Of a stretch of 41,170 nucleotides of DNA, positions 8,465 through 17,233 are shown one piece after another. The stretch spans positions 54,076 to 95,245 of the forward strand of contig JAKVBY010000035.1 of the NCBI GenBank assembly GCA_022446825.1, in the 5' to 3' direction. Each line of letters starts with the position of its first letter. Position 1 is the stretch's first letter. This DNA is from Pirellulaceae bacterium (GTDB taxonomy: Bacteria > Planctomycetota > Planctomycetia > Pirellulales > Pirellulaceae). The notes under the pieces are model-generated. The model was given only the letters and a program-made list of their open reading frames with translations, made no database searches and was not told the DNA's origin. Position numbers and translations under genes: made by a program.

Positions 8465-10513
8465 CTAGTCCCACTGCATGTCTTCTTCGTAGGGAATTTC
8501 TGCCGCATCAAGCGCTTCGAGATGTTCCGCTCTAAAAAATTTGTCTAAGAGGAAGCGGACCGGGACTAGCAAGCCGATGAAGAGGGGGAAAAGAATTCCC
8601 AACGGGCTCACCTCGACCAAGATGAGCACAGCCAGGCAGATTGCCTGAATAAAGGTGAAACTATGAATGGTCCATATCGGGACTTGTCTGGTGTAGTGTG
8701 TGACGGGGTAGAGCGACCGATCCATGATCCAAAGGTGGAGTCGTTCGAAGAATTGATTTCCCGAAAGGGAGACAATGCCCATGTACAAAAACAGGCCGTA
8801 GAGGACCGCCATAGGGACGAGCTGCAGGTAGGGTAACAACAATAAAGAGCTGGCAATTAGGATATGAATGAAGAGGCCTGAGAGGCGTGTTTCACGTATG
8901 TGAATGATGCGTTCGCGTGTTTCTCCATTAGCAGTGACGACTTCTTCTAGAGTGGCCAAGCTACGTACGTGGTTCAACGAACGCACGGTTGCAGCAACTA
9001 ACCAGGGGAGGCCAAACAGAGAGCAGATAGCGATCAGAATTCCGACCAAAGCAAGGTCGTAGTGATACGCCTCACCTTTTTGCAAAGGATGGTCCGGACT
9101 GTTGACCAAGTGGGCGGTAATATTCTGGTCCAGGAAAATCAAGACGGTTGCCAGCAAGGCGGGAATGATGGTAGCAAAACGAACCCACGGTTCGACCGCC
9201 ATGATGTCAACATACCAGCTCCGTTCGGCAAGCGTGGGGCGAAAAGAATCGGGTGCGGGCAAGGTTGGAAAACTGACATCGTGGAACCACAAGAGGGCGA
9301 TCCCGAGCATGGCGCAGAGCGAGATCGAGGGGCCAAAGTCGGAGAGAAATTCTCGTATTTGCGGAAGTAAATAGCGACTGCGACGCACGCGGGAAAGGCT
9401 CAAGGCGATGTAGAACGTTCCGATCGCGAGTAACAGAGGTACAAGTGCTTCGTCGTGGCTCTGTTGATAATTGAGGTAGCCGTCAAAGAAATTTTTGCTG
9501 ATAGCCTCAATCGCTTTGTGAATGAAAATAATTGAGATCAACGCGGCAAAAATTTCATCGGTAAACCGAGTGAAGAAACGTAGCAAGCAACTTGCATTCG
9601 TGACGGATAAGATAACAAGAAAGAGGCCAGCCCAGAGGCCAGCCCAGGCGAGGGCGGGTAAGAACTCAATGTTGAAATCTTGGCAAAGGCCATAGAAAAT
9701 CACGGTAAAGATCAGTAGAGGACCGGTACCCCCGAGAATGATAAGTGGGTGTCCGGAGAAGAGTGCATACGCAATTCCACAAAAGCCCGATGCGATGATC
9801 ATTTCAACCGCGCCAATGTGGCTGTCGGTCAATTCGGCCATGATTCCGCCAAAAGTAACGGCTGGAGCAAAGCAAGCGAAGAAAAGGAAAAGGGTCGAAC
9901 TGACCGTTTTGGGGTGCAGGCCGTCACGGAAATCGCTGAGATAGTGTGGAAGGCGGCGTTTCAGGTCGGTCACAAAGCCGCTGCACAATTTCCGAGAATA
10001 AGTGAGAGAACTTGCTTCTTTTGGAGCAGGTGGAATTTCGGGCGTGCTGCGCTCCTCAAAACGCTTTAGTGCATCCAGTAGTTGGAGATGGGTTTGCACT
10101 TGTCCAGCTTCGTAACGAAACTCGACATCGGACATCAAGCGAGCGATAGCCGCCATGGTATCGAGATGTTCCGTGGCACCACCCGACGGTCCCAGTAGGG
10201 CGAAAAGAAATCGAGTGGGAATTCCATCGGGAGCGCCCAATTGAAGGGGGCGAGCCAAACGGACGAAGACAACGACGGGTTCGGTGAAGGCATCTGAATA
10301 GGCGTGGGGTATGCTGACAGAATGCCCAATGGCGGTGGGCGCTACGGTTTCACGTTTGGTGAGGTGAGCTTCTACCTCCTCGCGTCGTTCTGCTGGTAGC
10401 TTTCCCAGAGCGACAACGTGATTCAGTGTCTGGTGAAGAATCGATTCGATATCGTCAGCTTTAAGGTCAAGTAAAAACGCACCGTCCAAGAGGGCTTCTC
10501 GAAAAAACTTCAT
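8465..10513 (-). CDS. Anion/bicarbonate transporter of the SLC4 (HCO3_cotransp) type with N-terminal PTS EIIA-like domain
   Basis: A two-part protein of 682 residues. Residues 1 to about 145 form a PTS EIIA type-2-like domain: LLDLKADDIESIL at the start, TAIGHSVSIPH with the equivalent of the phosphorylatable histidine at H70, then FALLGPSGGATEHLDTMAAIARLM. From about residue 180 a polytopic membrane domain carries SLC4-family features: HPLIILGGTGPLLIFT, SLISIIFIHKAIEAI-like (FAALISIIFIHKAIEAI), FLDQNITAHLVNS and GLPWLVAATVRSLNH. SLC4 members move bicarbonate, borate or other anions; the substrate here is unknown. The start at 10513 (MKFFREALL) matches where EIIA domains begin; an ATG at 10540 would add nine residues. 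It lies upstream of pstS on the same strand, but 320 bases away and probably separately transcribed. Confidence 0.85.
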   Translation of the reverse strand: MKFFREALLDGAFLLDLKADDIESILHQTLNHVVALGKLPAERREEVEAHLTKRETVAPTAIGHSVSIPHAYSDAFTEPVVVFVRLARPLQLGAPDGIPTRFLFALLGPSGGATEHLDTMAAIARLMSDVEFRYEAGQVQTHLQLLDALKRFEERSTPEIPPAPKEASSLTYSRKLCSGFVTDLKRRLPHYLSDFRDGLHPKTVSSTLFLFFACFAPAVTFGGIMAELTDSHIGAVEMIIASGFCGIAYALFSGHPLIILGGTGPLLIFTVIFYGLCQDFNIEFLPALAWAGLWAGLFLVILSVTNASCLLRFFTRFTDEIFAALISIIFIHKAIEAISKNFFDGYLNYQQSHDEALVPLLLAIGTFYIALSLSRVRRSRYLLPQIREFLSDFGPSISLCAMLGIALLWFHDVSFPTLPAPDSFRPTLAERSWYVDIMAVEPWVRFATIIPALLATVLIFLDQNITAHLVNSPDHPLQKGEAYHYDLALVGILIAICSLFGLPWLVAATVRSLNHVRSLATLEEVVTANGETRERIIHIRETRLSGLFIHILIASSLLLLPYLQLVPMAVLYGLFLYMGIVSLSGNQFFERLHLWIMDRSLYPVTHYTRQVPIWTIHSFTFIQAICLAVLILVEVSPLGILFPLFIGLLVPVRFLLDKFFRAEHLEALDAAEIPYEEDMQWD

Positions 10514-10564
10514 GTTTCTGCAGGGCTCTTTAAGGAACATTTGTCCAAGTATGAGATCCTGTAA

Positions 10565-10593
10565 TTTATAGTTGGCGAGTTTGATTTTGACTA
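10565..10593 (-). promoter_or_regulatory. Candidate sigma-70-type promoter for the EIIA-SLC4 gene
   Basis: On the minus strand TAGTCA (10588-10593), a 17-base spacer and TATAAA (10565-10570) match the -35/-10 consensus at 4/6 and 5/6. It lies about 50 bases upstream of the ATG at 10513. Pattern match only. Confidence 0.3.
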
Positions 10594-10776
10594 GATTAAC
10601 CGGATCGCGGTTGTCAAGGTGATGGTAAACATTGCTGGCGTGTTGCAGCGATAACTTTAGGGGCGGATTAGAGCCATTTGGGGAGAGTGGTTCTTGACCC
10701 GCGTTTCGGTTCTGCGAAACTATGCAGAGGTGGCTCAGCCATCTCGACTTACCATTATTTTGATTCGAGTGTTTTT

Positions 10777-11460
10777 ATGCCGATTCAGGTTGTTTGCGGT
10801 GGCTGCCAGAAACGATTTCAAGTCAGCGATCAATTCGCGGGTCAAACTGGTCCATGTCCGAATTGCAAAGCGAGTATCAAAATACCGCAGGCTGCGGGCG
10901 ACGCAGTGGTGGTTCATGAACCGGAACAATTCGGCCCGAAGGGTGCAGATGGGCGAGCAGTTCTGAAGCCCATTGAACGGGAAGAAACTCAAATGACCAT
11001 CCCGGCAGCCGCTGGGCTGGCTGGTGTGATTGCGGCGATTTTCCTGGGGGCATTTTTTTTGCGGAATCCCCCAGACGGGCCACCACAGATTGTTTTGGTT
11101 GCGGGCGCATTACTCCTAGCTCCATTATTGATTTGGGCTGGCTATGCGTTTCTACGCGATGATGAACTGGAAGCCTACCGAGGTAAAGAACTCTATGTGA
11201 GAATCGTTGTCTGCTCGTTAGTCTATGCTTTCATGTGGGGAGTCTACCGGTTCATTCCTTGGTATTTACAACTTGATCAATTCGAAATTTTCCACCTTGC
11301 ATTTGTTGCTCCGCCGATTGTTTTAGTGGCTGCCTTTGCCACCTTTGCTGCCTTCGATCTTGAGTACGGATGGGCTGCGGTACACTTTGGGTTCTACGTG
11401 GTGGTAACCACGCTATTGTGTCTCGTTATGGGGATCGATCTGTTGCAGTTTTCAAACTGA
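10777..11460 (+). CDS. Zinc-ribbon membrane protein of unknown function
   Basis: A 227-residue protein. The N-terminus holds a zinc-ribbon of the MJ0042/planctomycete type, CxxC at C7/C10 and CxxC at C27/C30 (VCGGC and CPNC), likely cytoplasmic. After a polar linker (about 35-72) follow five probable membrane spans (about 77-95, 103-123, 140-160, 171-192, 197-219). The ATG at 10777 is chosen because the zinc-ribbon begins at once after it; the frame extends upstream only to a TTG at 10678 with no sensible protein sequence. It is followed 23 bases later by the HD phosphohydrolase gene, so the two may be cotranscribed. No specific function is recognised. Confidence 0.8.
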   Translation: MPIQVVCGGCQKRFQVSDQFAGQTGPCPNCKASIKIPQAAGDAVVVHEPEQFGPKGADGRAVLKPIEREETQMTIPAAAGLAGVIAAIFLGAFFLRNPPDGPPQIVLVAGALLLAPLLIWAGYAFLRDDELEAYRGKELYVRIVVCSLVYAFMWGVYRFIPWYLQLDQFEIFHLAFVAPPIVLVAAFATFAAFDLEYGWAAVHFGFYVVVTTLLCLVMGIDLLQFSN

Positions 11461-11483
11461 GCCGCGCACGGCGCACCCGGGTT

Positions 11484-12815
11484 ATGACAGTTCTTGGCGA
11501 TATCCCTGAAATCCGTGGACTCGACGAGCGACGTCGCTTGATCCGCATTCCGAGTGAGATCGACGTTCCGTTGACGCCTCGAGTGCAGCAAATTATCGAC
11601 ACGGCGGAGTTCCAACGCTTATCTCAAGTTAGCCAGTTGGGGCTGGTATCGCTGGTTTATCCGGCTGCTCATCATAGTCGTTTTGAGCATTGTCTGGGTG
11701 TCTATCGAATGGCCCTGCTCTATCTTAAGCAATTGTCCTATGACGAGAGGTTTGCTGCTGTCATTGCAAACGAAGATGCTGAGAAGCTCATTGTGGCAGC
11801 ACTCTTACATGATCTCGGCCATTGGCCATTTTGCCATCCGATTGAAGACATGGGGCTTCCCGGAGTTCCTTCGCACGAGTTGTTTGCGAACAGTTTTTTG
11901 CTGGAGGGTGAAGTTGCGGATGCCTTGCGTGACGATTGGTCAATCCAGCCACGAGAAATTGTAGCGATGCTTTCGGAGAAACCCCGTGATCGCCGCGGGC
12001 GGATTTTAAATAGTATTTTGTCTGGTCCGATTGACGTCGACAAAATGGATTACTTGCAACGAGATAGTTTGCATGCAGGGGTTCCTTATGGACGCAACTT
12101 TGATCCGCAACGGTTGATTGGAAGTCTCTGTCTGAATCAGGCCGGTGATGGAGTCGCCATCACGGAAAAGGGAAAAACGGCAGCGGAAATGATGGTTTTT
12201 GCTCGCTATGTAATGTTTAGCGAAGTTTATTGGCATCACGCGGTGAGGTCGGCAACTGCCATGTTGCAACGGGCTTTCTTTTTGCTGCACGGCCAAATGG
12301 ATCTGCACTCGCTGTTTCGCCAGACGGATGTGGCCATGATTGCCGCTTTACTGCAAACGGCTGCAAACGGCCCAGCTTACGATCTTTTGGACGGATTATT
12401 TGGAAAGAAACGGAAATTGTACAAGCGTTTGGCAGAGTTCAGTGTGTTGCGGAATCCCCAGGTTTATAAGGGGCTTTCACGCCGTCCCTATCCCTGGCTG
12501 GTCGCTTGTACAGAAACGCTGGCAGAGGGAATTAGCCATGAATTAAGGCAACGCGTTGCGCCTCACGAAGTACTTCTGGACGCTCCACCAATGAAACTCG
12601 AAGTTGAATTCAATATGGAAGTCTATTCGGCGAAGGAGAATTGCTATCGTTCGCTGGAAGAAGTGTCGCCCGTTGTAGAAACACTGGCCCATAAGCAATT
12701 CGATGACTATGTGAAGAGCGTGCGTGTTTTTATCAGCCCGCGTTTGCAAGAAGCAGCTACCGGCATCAGGAATATTGCTTCTCTTGTGGAAGAGGCGATT
12801 GCACGCACCGAGTAA
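11484..12815 (+). CDS. HD-superfamily phosphohydrolase (COG1078 / SAMHD1-like)
   Basis: A 443-residue soluble protein with the metal-binding HD set: H69 in SRFEHCLG, H109-D110 in ALLHDLGHWPFCHP, and a downstream Asp in GPIDVDKMDYLQRDS, which is the typical spacing of the COG1078 family that includes SAMHD1-like dNTP triphosphohydrolases. The N-terminal DVPLTPRVQQIIDTAEFQRL segment is also family-typical. The likely role is hydrolysis of a nucleotide or deoxynucleotide triphosphate, but substrate cannot be read from the sequence. The ATG at 11484 gives the family-like start; an in-frame ATG at 11370 would overlap the upstream gene by 91 bases and adds no conserved sequence. It converges with the DUF1501 gene at 12949. 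Confidence 0.88.
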   Translation: MTVLGDIPEIRGLDERRRLIRIPSEIDVPLTPRVQQIIDTAEFQRLSQVSQLGLVSLVYPAAHHSRFEHCLGVYRMALLYLKQLSYDERFAAVIANEDAEKLIVAALLHDLGHWPFCHPIEDMGLPGVPSHELFANSFLLEGEVADALRDDWSIQPREIVAMLSEKPRDRRGRILNSILSGPIDVDKMDYLQRDSLHAGVPYGRNFDPQRLIGSLCLNQAGDGVAITEKGKTAAEMMVFARYVMFSEVYWHHAVRSATAMLQRAFFLLHGQMDLHSLFRQTDVAMIAALLQTAANGPAYDLLDGLFGKKRKLYKRLAEFSVLRNPQVYKGLSRRPYPWLVACTETLAEGISHELRQRVAPHEVLLDAPPMKLEVEFNMEVYSAKENCYRSLEEVSPVVETLAHKQFDDYVKSVRVFISPRLQEAATGIRNIASLVEEAIARTE

Positions 12816-12948
12816 TAGAGACGGCTGATCGGATAATTTGGATGCGTTTTCCATTGAGGGAGTCGAAGCCGACTCGGACTTGTCCCTGCAGCCTGAACTG
12901 ACAAGCGATTTGCTTTTTGCTGAGCAGTTACTGAAAAAAAATGGCTAG

Positions 12949-14274
12949 CTAGAATAGCTCGTGAATCGGCTGGCCGCTGCCGACGATACTGATCGGTCGT
13001 CCCGTAGAATCTTCATAATGGGTGTCCAGGGGAATGCCGAGCGCATGGTAGATGGTTGCCAGCACATCCAGCGGTGTTGTGAGTCGATCTTTCACACCAC
13101 CGCCAAATTTTTCGCTAGAGCCAATCACTCGACCACCTTGGGTTCCCCCTCCTGCAAACATCACGGTGAAGCAATTCGCCCAATGATCGCGTCCCGCATG
13201 GCCGTTCATTAATGGGGTACGGCCAAATTCGCCGGCACAATACACCATGGTGTCCTGTAGCATACCGCGTTGATCCAGGTCTTCGATTAAGGTTCCGATC
13301 GCTTGGTCGAGTGGGGGCAGGTGAGTTTCAAGCCCTTGCTCAATCTCATCATGATGATCCCAATACCCCGTATTGACCGTGACACAACGGGTTCCCGCCT
13401 CAATTAGACGCCGGGCAAGTAGGGCACTTTGCCCATACTGATGACGTCCATATTGATCCCGCAATAAGGGGTCTTCCTGACTGATGTCAAAGGCGTCCCG
13501 AACCTGATCACCTGCGACCATCTCTAAGGCTTTGGTTTTGAAAGCATCGAGTCCTTCGGCAACGCCGCTTTGGTCAACATCTTGCCGAAAGGTGTCAAAT
13601 GTTTTTAACAACCGGCGACGAGAAGCGACACTATTGACGGTCAAGCCGTCGGGAAGCGTGAGGTTGGGGACTTTGAAATCCTTAGCGTTCGGATCTCCAC
13701 CAACCTCAAATGGATTATAAGTTTTTCCAAGGTAAACCGCGTTCTGGTAGCCGAAGGCTTCGGACTTGGGAACAGTGACATAAGCTGGCAGTTGAGGGTT
13801 TATCGCCCCTAGAGATCGTGAAATTACCGAACCGAAAGATGGCTTTTGGGCGGCAATTCTCGCCAAAGTTGGACCGAAATAACCGGTTTGCATCCAATGT
13901 GCGGAAGGGGCGTGAATCCCATTTTCGTGATGCACAGATCGTACCAGCGCCATGCGGTCCATGACTTTAGCTTGCACCGGAAATCGCTCACAAACGTCCA
14001 AGCCGGGCACTGCGGTGGCAATCGGATTGTACATTCCACGGTATTCGGCTGGCGCATGAGGTTTCATGTCATAGGTGTCTTGCTGACTGAGGCCGCCATG
14101 CGTCCAAAACACAATGAGTGATTTCTTGCTGGGGACAGGTGAGGAGGTGGCCAACGCATCACGGCGCAGCAATTCAGCAAGCCCAACTCCGAGGAGTGGT
14201 GCGCCGACTTGCAGGAAATTGCGTCGCGAGACACCATCGCAATTACGGTAAGAGATGCCCTGTGCTCGTAGCAT
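12949..14274 (-). CDS. DUF1501 domain-containing protein, Tat-exported
   Basis: A 441-residue member of the DUF1501 family, distantly related to alkaline phosphatases and sulfatases and greatly expanded in planctomycetes. A twin-arginine signal (SRRNFLQVGAPLLGVG, 16-31) indicates folded export. Family motifs include LIVFWTHGGLSQQDTYDMKP, SAHWMQTG and CAGEFGRTPLMNGHAGRDHW, the last with the likely metal-binding Asp/His set. It starts 21 bases after the stop of the DUF1549/DUF1553 gene; this pairing recurs across planctomycete genomes, so the two probably act together at the cell surface. The biochemical activity of the family is not established. Confidence 0.93.
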   Translation of the reverse strand: MLRAQGISYRNCDGVSRRNFLQVGAPLLGVGLAELLRRDALATSSPVPSKKSLIVFWTHGGLSQQDTYDMKPHAPAEYRGMYNPIATAVPGLDVCERFPVQAKVMDRMALVRSVHHENGIHAPSAHWMQTGYFGPTLARIAAQKPSFGSVISRSLGAINPQLPAYVTVPKSEAFGYQNAVYLGKTYNPFEVGGDPNAKDFKVPNLTLPDGLTVNSVASRRRLLKTFDTFRQDVDQSGVAEGLDAFKTKALEMVAGDQVRDAFDISQEDPLLRDQYGRHQYGQSALLARRLIEAGTRCVTVNTGYWDHHDEIEQGLETHLPPLDQAIGTLIEDLDQRGMLQDTMVYCAGEFGRTPLMNGHAGRDHWANCFTVMFAGGGTQGGRVIGSSEKFGGGVKDRLTTPLDVLATIYHALGIPLDTHYEDSTGRPISIVGSGQPIHELF

Positions 14275-14295
14275 TCACACGCCCTAAAAAAACGC

Positions 14296-16614
14296 TTAAT
14301 GGTTAAACAAAAATTCATTTGTGGCCAGTAAAGACCAGGTCAATGAACGGTATGCTTCGGCGGTATCTGCCTCAGATTCAATGAACTCGACTGCAGATCC
14401 TAATTCTTCGGATTGCGGTCGTCGTCCCAAACTCCGCAGGAAGACATCGATCACCTTGTCTGGTACAGACTCGTCACCTTCGATCAGTCGAGCAAGGTAG
14501 CCATTTGTGGCGATCAACTTGCGATGAATTTCACTGGAGTTGACTAATTCTAGTGCTTGCCCGAGGGCAGGTGCGTCGACACGCTCGCACTCGCAAGCTG
14601 AGTTTCGGGCCGGACGCCCGAAGACATCAAGGAAATGCGCCGGGACATTTTCATCTGTCAGTTCGATTGCCCGCGTTCCCGCCGGAAAAATACCAGGTCC
14701 ACCGGCAAATTCCGTTGGCACGTCAAGGACCTGGCTCATGCCGTCCAGCAAAACTTCGGCCGATAATCTGCGGGGATAAAAGCGAGCAAACGTCTGAGTA
14801 TCGCCTTGATTCCATTCGTTCGGCTTCATATCTAGTTGATAGGAATAGGTGTTGCAGACAGTGCGGATCAAATGTTTCACGTCAAAACCGCTGCTAACAA
14901 AGTCCTGAGCCAGAGCGTTGAGCAACTCAGGATTACTTGGTGGATTGGTACTCCGGGCGTCGTCGAGCGGGTCGATCATGCCACGCCCATGGAAATGTGC
15001 CCAGATTCGATTCACAAACGTGCGTGCAAAAAAAGGATTGCCGGGCTGGATCATCCAGCGTGCAAAACTTTGCCTTGGATCCTCAAATCGAGATAACTCT
15101 AAATTGGGTCCACCCAAGGGACGTGGCGGTACCAATTGCCCTGTCCGAGGATGTCGGATATTCCCCCGATCTTTGACGAAAATAATCTCTTCGGTAGGAA
15201 CTTCTGCATCCGCAAACCCTCCCTTTCTGCCGATTCGAGAAAAAACAGCCGCCAGACCAAAATAATCGGCTTGGCTCCAACGCTCAAAAGGGTGGTGATG
15301 GCACTGCGCGCATTGAATACGAACACCGAGAAATGCTTGGGCAACCGATTCCACATAATCGGTCGAGGTGCGAACTTGGCGATACCAGACGGTGGGTGGA
15401 TTTTCACGTTGATTTCCACTTGCGGTTACGATTTCTGCAGCAAACTGGTCATAAGGCTTGTTCATTGCTAGTGAGTCGCGAATCCAACCAGCAAATAAGG
15501 CGGTGCCGGAACGTTGTTTACTGGTGGAATATCCAGAACCTCGATTCTGAAGAATATCACCCCATTTAAGGGCAAAGTAACTTGCATATTCAGGTCTCTC
15601 TAAAAGGCGGTCAATCAAATTTTCTCGTTTGAGCTTTGATTTGTCGGAGAGATAGTGTTCGACTTCGGTTCTTGTTGGCAGGGTTCCACAGATGTCGATT
15701 GTCACACGACGGATGAAAGTTGCGTCATCGGCTGGCGTTGAGGGAACAATTCGTAGACGTTTCCATTGTCTCAAAAGATGTTGATTAAGAGGCGATGTGG
15801 GAAGTTGGTTTTCCAGTTGATTTAACTTTAGTGCGATGCGTTTTGCATTGGTTGGATCCGATTCAAAAGGTACGGCGCCGTGAAATGTCGTGATTTTGTC
15901 GCCAAAGCGAACCATCACCGCGAAGAGTCCGTTGGCCGCGCTCGTTTGAATCAAACCGTGGGACTTCACCTGAGCGAGCACGGGGTGATTTGATTGATAA
16001 ACTGCTTGTTGAGTAACATCTCTGGTCGTGCCGTCGGAGAAAGAGGCGGTCACTCGAAGTTGTTGCGTTGCCTTGGTTGTGAGGACCCTCTCTACGGGAT
16101 CAACGTCGATGCGTTCCAGAGTGGGATCAAGATTCGTTGGTTGCCGCACGCCGCCGGATATCCACTGGTATAATGTTTGGTATTCGTCGCTGTTTGTTGT
16201 GAGACGACGACCGCCTCCATGGGGCACCTGCGAAGTGGCTTTGAGGAGTAGTAAACTGCGACCGGGATCGCTGGGGAACAGGCGTCGCCCCCGTGCTTCT
16301 TTGACAATTGTTCGGAAGTCGCTTTCAGGTTCAAAGCCAAGTAGCGACAATTTGAACCCGTTTTGTCCAGTTGCTTTACCATGACAACCCCCGCTGTTGC
16401 AGCTTAACTTGGTCAGGATCGGCACCACATCGGTTGAAAAATAGATCGGCGAAGCGTTATTCGCCTTTTCTGGGATACTGAGGTCGCCAGCCACGGAAGT
16501 GAGGGGCAGCAGGACGCTGAGACCTAGCAAGACGAGAAAAGCAATGGACGAATGCTTCCCAGACGCATTGCTATGTCCGACCGTTTGCCGGCATTGAAAG
16601 TGGTGAGCAGACAT
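14296..16614 (-). CDS. DUF1549/DUF1553 (PSD1-type) protein with cytochrome-like and BIG2-like domains
   Basis: A 772-residue exported protein: a signal-like hydrophobic stretch (about 22-42), then a cytochrome-like motif CNSGGCHG (C72, C77, H78), i.e. CX4CH instead of the usual CXXCH. An Ig-like BIG2-type region follows (about 165-255), then DUF1549 with IRCAQCHHHPFERWSQADYFG (contains a CXXCH) and DUF1553 with FARTFVNRIWAHFHGRGM and LLDGMSQVLDVP. Such proteins are hallmarks of planctomycetes; electron transfer or glycan breakdown has been suggested but is not proven. The ATG at 16614 gives a more normal signal peptide than the ATG at 16656, which would add 14 residues; neither has a clear ribosome-binding site. 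It is the first gene of a pair with the DUF1501 gene. Confidence 0.9.
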   Translation of the reverse strand: MSAHHFQCRQTVGHSNASGKHSSIAFLVLLGLSVLLPLTSVAGDLSIPEKANNASPIYFSTDVVPILTKLSCNSGGCHGKATGQNGFKLSLLGFEPESDFRTIVKEARGRRLFPSDPGRSLLLLKATSQVPHGGGRRLTTNSDEYQTLYQWISGGVRQPTNLDPTLERIDVDPVERVLTTKATQQLRVTASFSDGTTRDVTQQAVYQSNHPVLAQVKSHGLIQTSAANGLFAVMVRFGDKITTFHGAVPFESDPTNAKRIALKLNQLENQLPTSPLNQHLLRQWKRLRIVPSTPADDATFIRRVTIDICGTLPTRTEVEHYLSDKSKLKRENLIDRLLERPEYASYFALKWGDILQNRGSGYSTSKQRSGTALFAGWIRDSLAMNKPYDQFAAEIVTASGNQRENPPTVWYRQVRTSTDYVESVAQAFLGVRIQCAQCHHHPFERWSQADYFGLAAVFSRIGRKGGFADAEVPTEEIIFVKDRGNIRHPRTGQLVPPRPLGGPNLELSRFEDPRQSFARWMIQPGNPFFARTFVNRIWAHFHGRGMIDPLDDARSTNPPSNPELLNALAQDFVSSGFDVKHLIRTVCNTYSYQLDMKPNEWNQGDTQTFARFYPRRLSAEVLLDGMSQVLDVPTEFAGGPGIFPAGTRAIELTDENVPAHFLDVFGRPARNSACECERVDAPALGQALELVNSSEIHRKLIATNGYLARLIEGDESVPDKVIDVFLRSLGRRPQSEELGSAVEFIESEADTAEAYRSLTWSLLATNEFLFNH

Positions 16615-16671
16615 GTAATTAGTGTACCACGATTCACGGTAAGGAAGGAATCTCATTGCGAAAGCAAGGAC

Positions 16672-16691
16672 CGCTGTGTTTAAACGCAGCG
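16672..16691. promoter_or_regulatory. Dyad symmetry / stem-loop upstream of the DUF1549/DUF1553 gene
   Basis: CGCTGTG-TTTAAA-CGCAGCG forms a 7-bp stem (one G-T pair), with the central GTTTAAAC itself palindromic. It is followed on the plus strand by ATTTTTG. It resembles an intrinsic terminator for plus-strand transcription, yet no plus-strand gene lies upstream. It could instead be an operator for the minus-strand gene starting at 16614. Confidence 0.3.
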
Positions 16692-16807
16692 ATTTTTGCG
16701 GCGAAATATAGGCAGTCGGACTTAAGTCGTGGCAAAAATCGATGACTGAGAGAATAAAGTTTGCGGGGGGAATTTGCTGGAAAGATTACCCGGACGGATG
16801 CTTTGCA

Positions 16808-17158
16808 TTACGCATAGCGTGGTTTACTAGGGTCGATTTCTACGGACCAAGCGTCGATTCCACCTGCCATGTTCTGGACTTTGTTGTAGTCTTGTGCACG
16901 GAGCCACTCGGTTACCTGTAGGCTGCGCCCCCCATGATGGCAATGTACGATGATGTGCCGCTGCTGATGTTCTACTAGCTCATGCAGCCGATTTTGGATG
17001 GTACTCATGGGCAGTAGCTGTGCGCCTTCAATCTGCACTAAGTCATATTCAGCTTGTTCCCGACAATCGAGTAAGAGAAAGTCAGCCTTGGCGTCAATGA
17101 GTGCCTTGACTTCATGCACGTTAACATCGAGTGGGAGGCTATTGTTTTTGGTGGTCAT
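16808..17158 (-). CDS. Single-domain rhodanese-like protein
   Basis: A 116-residue single-domain rhodanese, probably cytoplasmic as there is no signal peptide. Seen features are FLLLDCREQAEYDLVQIEGAQLLP (domain entry, with D31-R33-E34 around the first conserved loop; quoted in parts here as LLDCRE and GAQLLP), the active-site loop CHHGGRS with catalytic Cys73, and the closing NMAGGIDAWS. The six-residue loop is the sulfurtransferase length rather than the seven-residue Cdc25 length. Single-domain rhodaneses carry sulfane sulfur in varied pathways such as tRNA thiolation or detoxification; the partner is unknown. It sits between serS and the DUF1549/DUF1553 gene on the same strand, with no obvious functional link. 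Confidence 0.9.
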   Translation of the reverse strand: MTTKNNSLPLDVNVHEVKALIDAKADFLLLDCREQAEYDLVQIEGAQLLPMSTIQNRLHELVEHQQRHIIVHCHHGGRSLQVTEWLRAQDYNKVQNMAGGIDAWSVEIDPSKPRYA

Positions 17159-17233
17159 TAGAAATCCTACGGGAAAATCTTATCAGGAGGTCGGTGTGGG
17201 GGGGGCATGGCTTATGACGGTAGCAAAGAGAGG

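Noticed and set aside
8142..8465. Treating the EIIA-SLC4 gene as part of the pst operon
   Set aside because: A 320-base gap containing the Pho-box-like repeats and the pstS leader lies between them, so separate promoters are more likely.
12860..12875. Hairpin GAGTCG-AAGC-CGACTC between the HD gene and the DUF1501 gene
   Set aside because: No T tract on either strand and a short stem; not enough for a terminator call.
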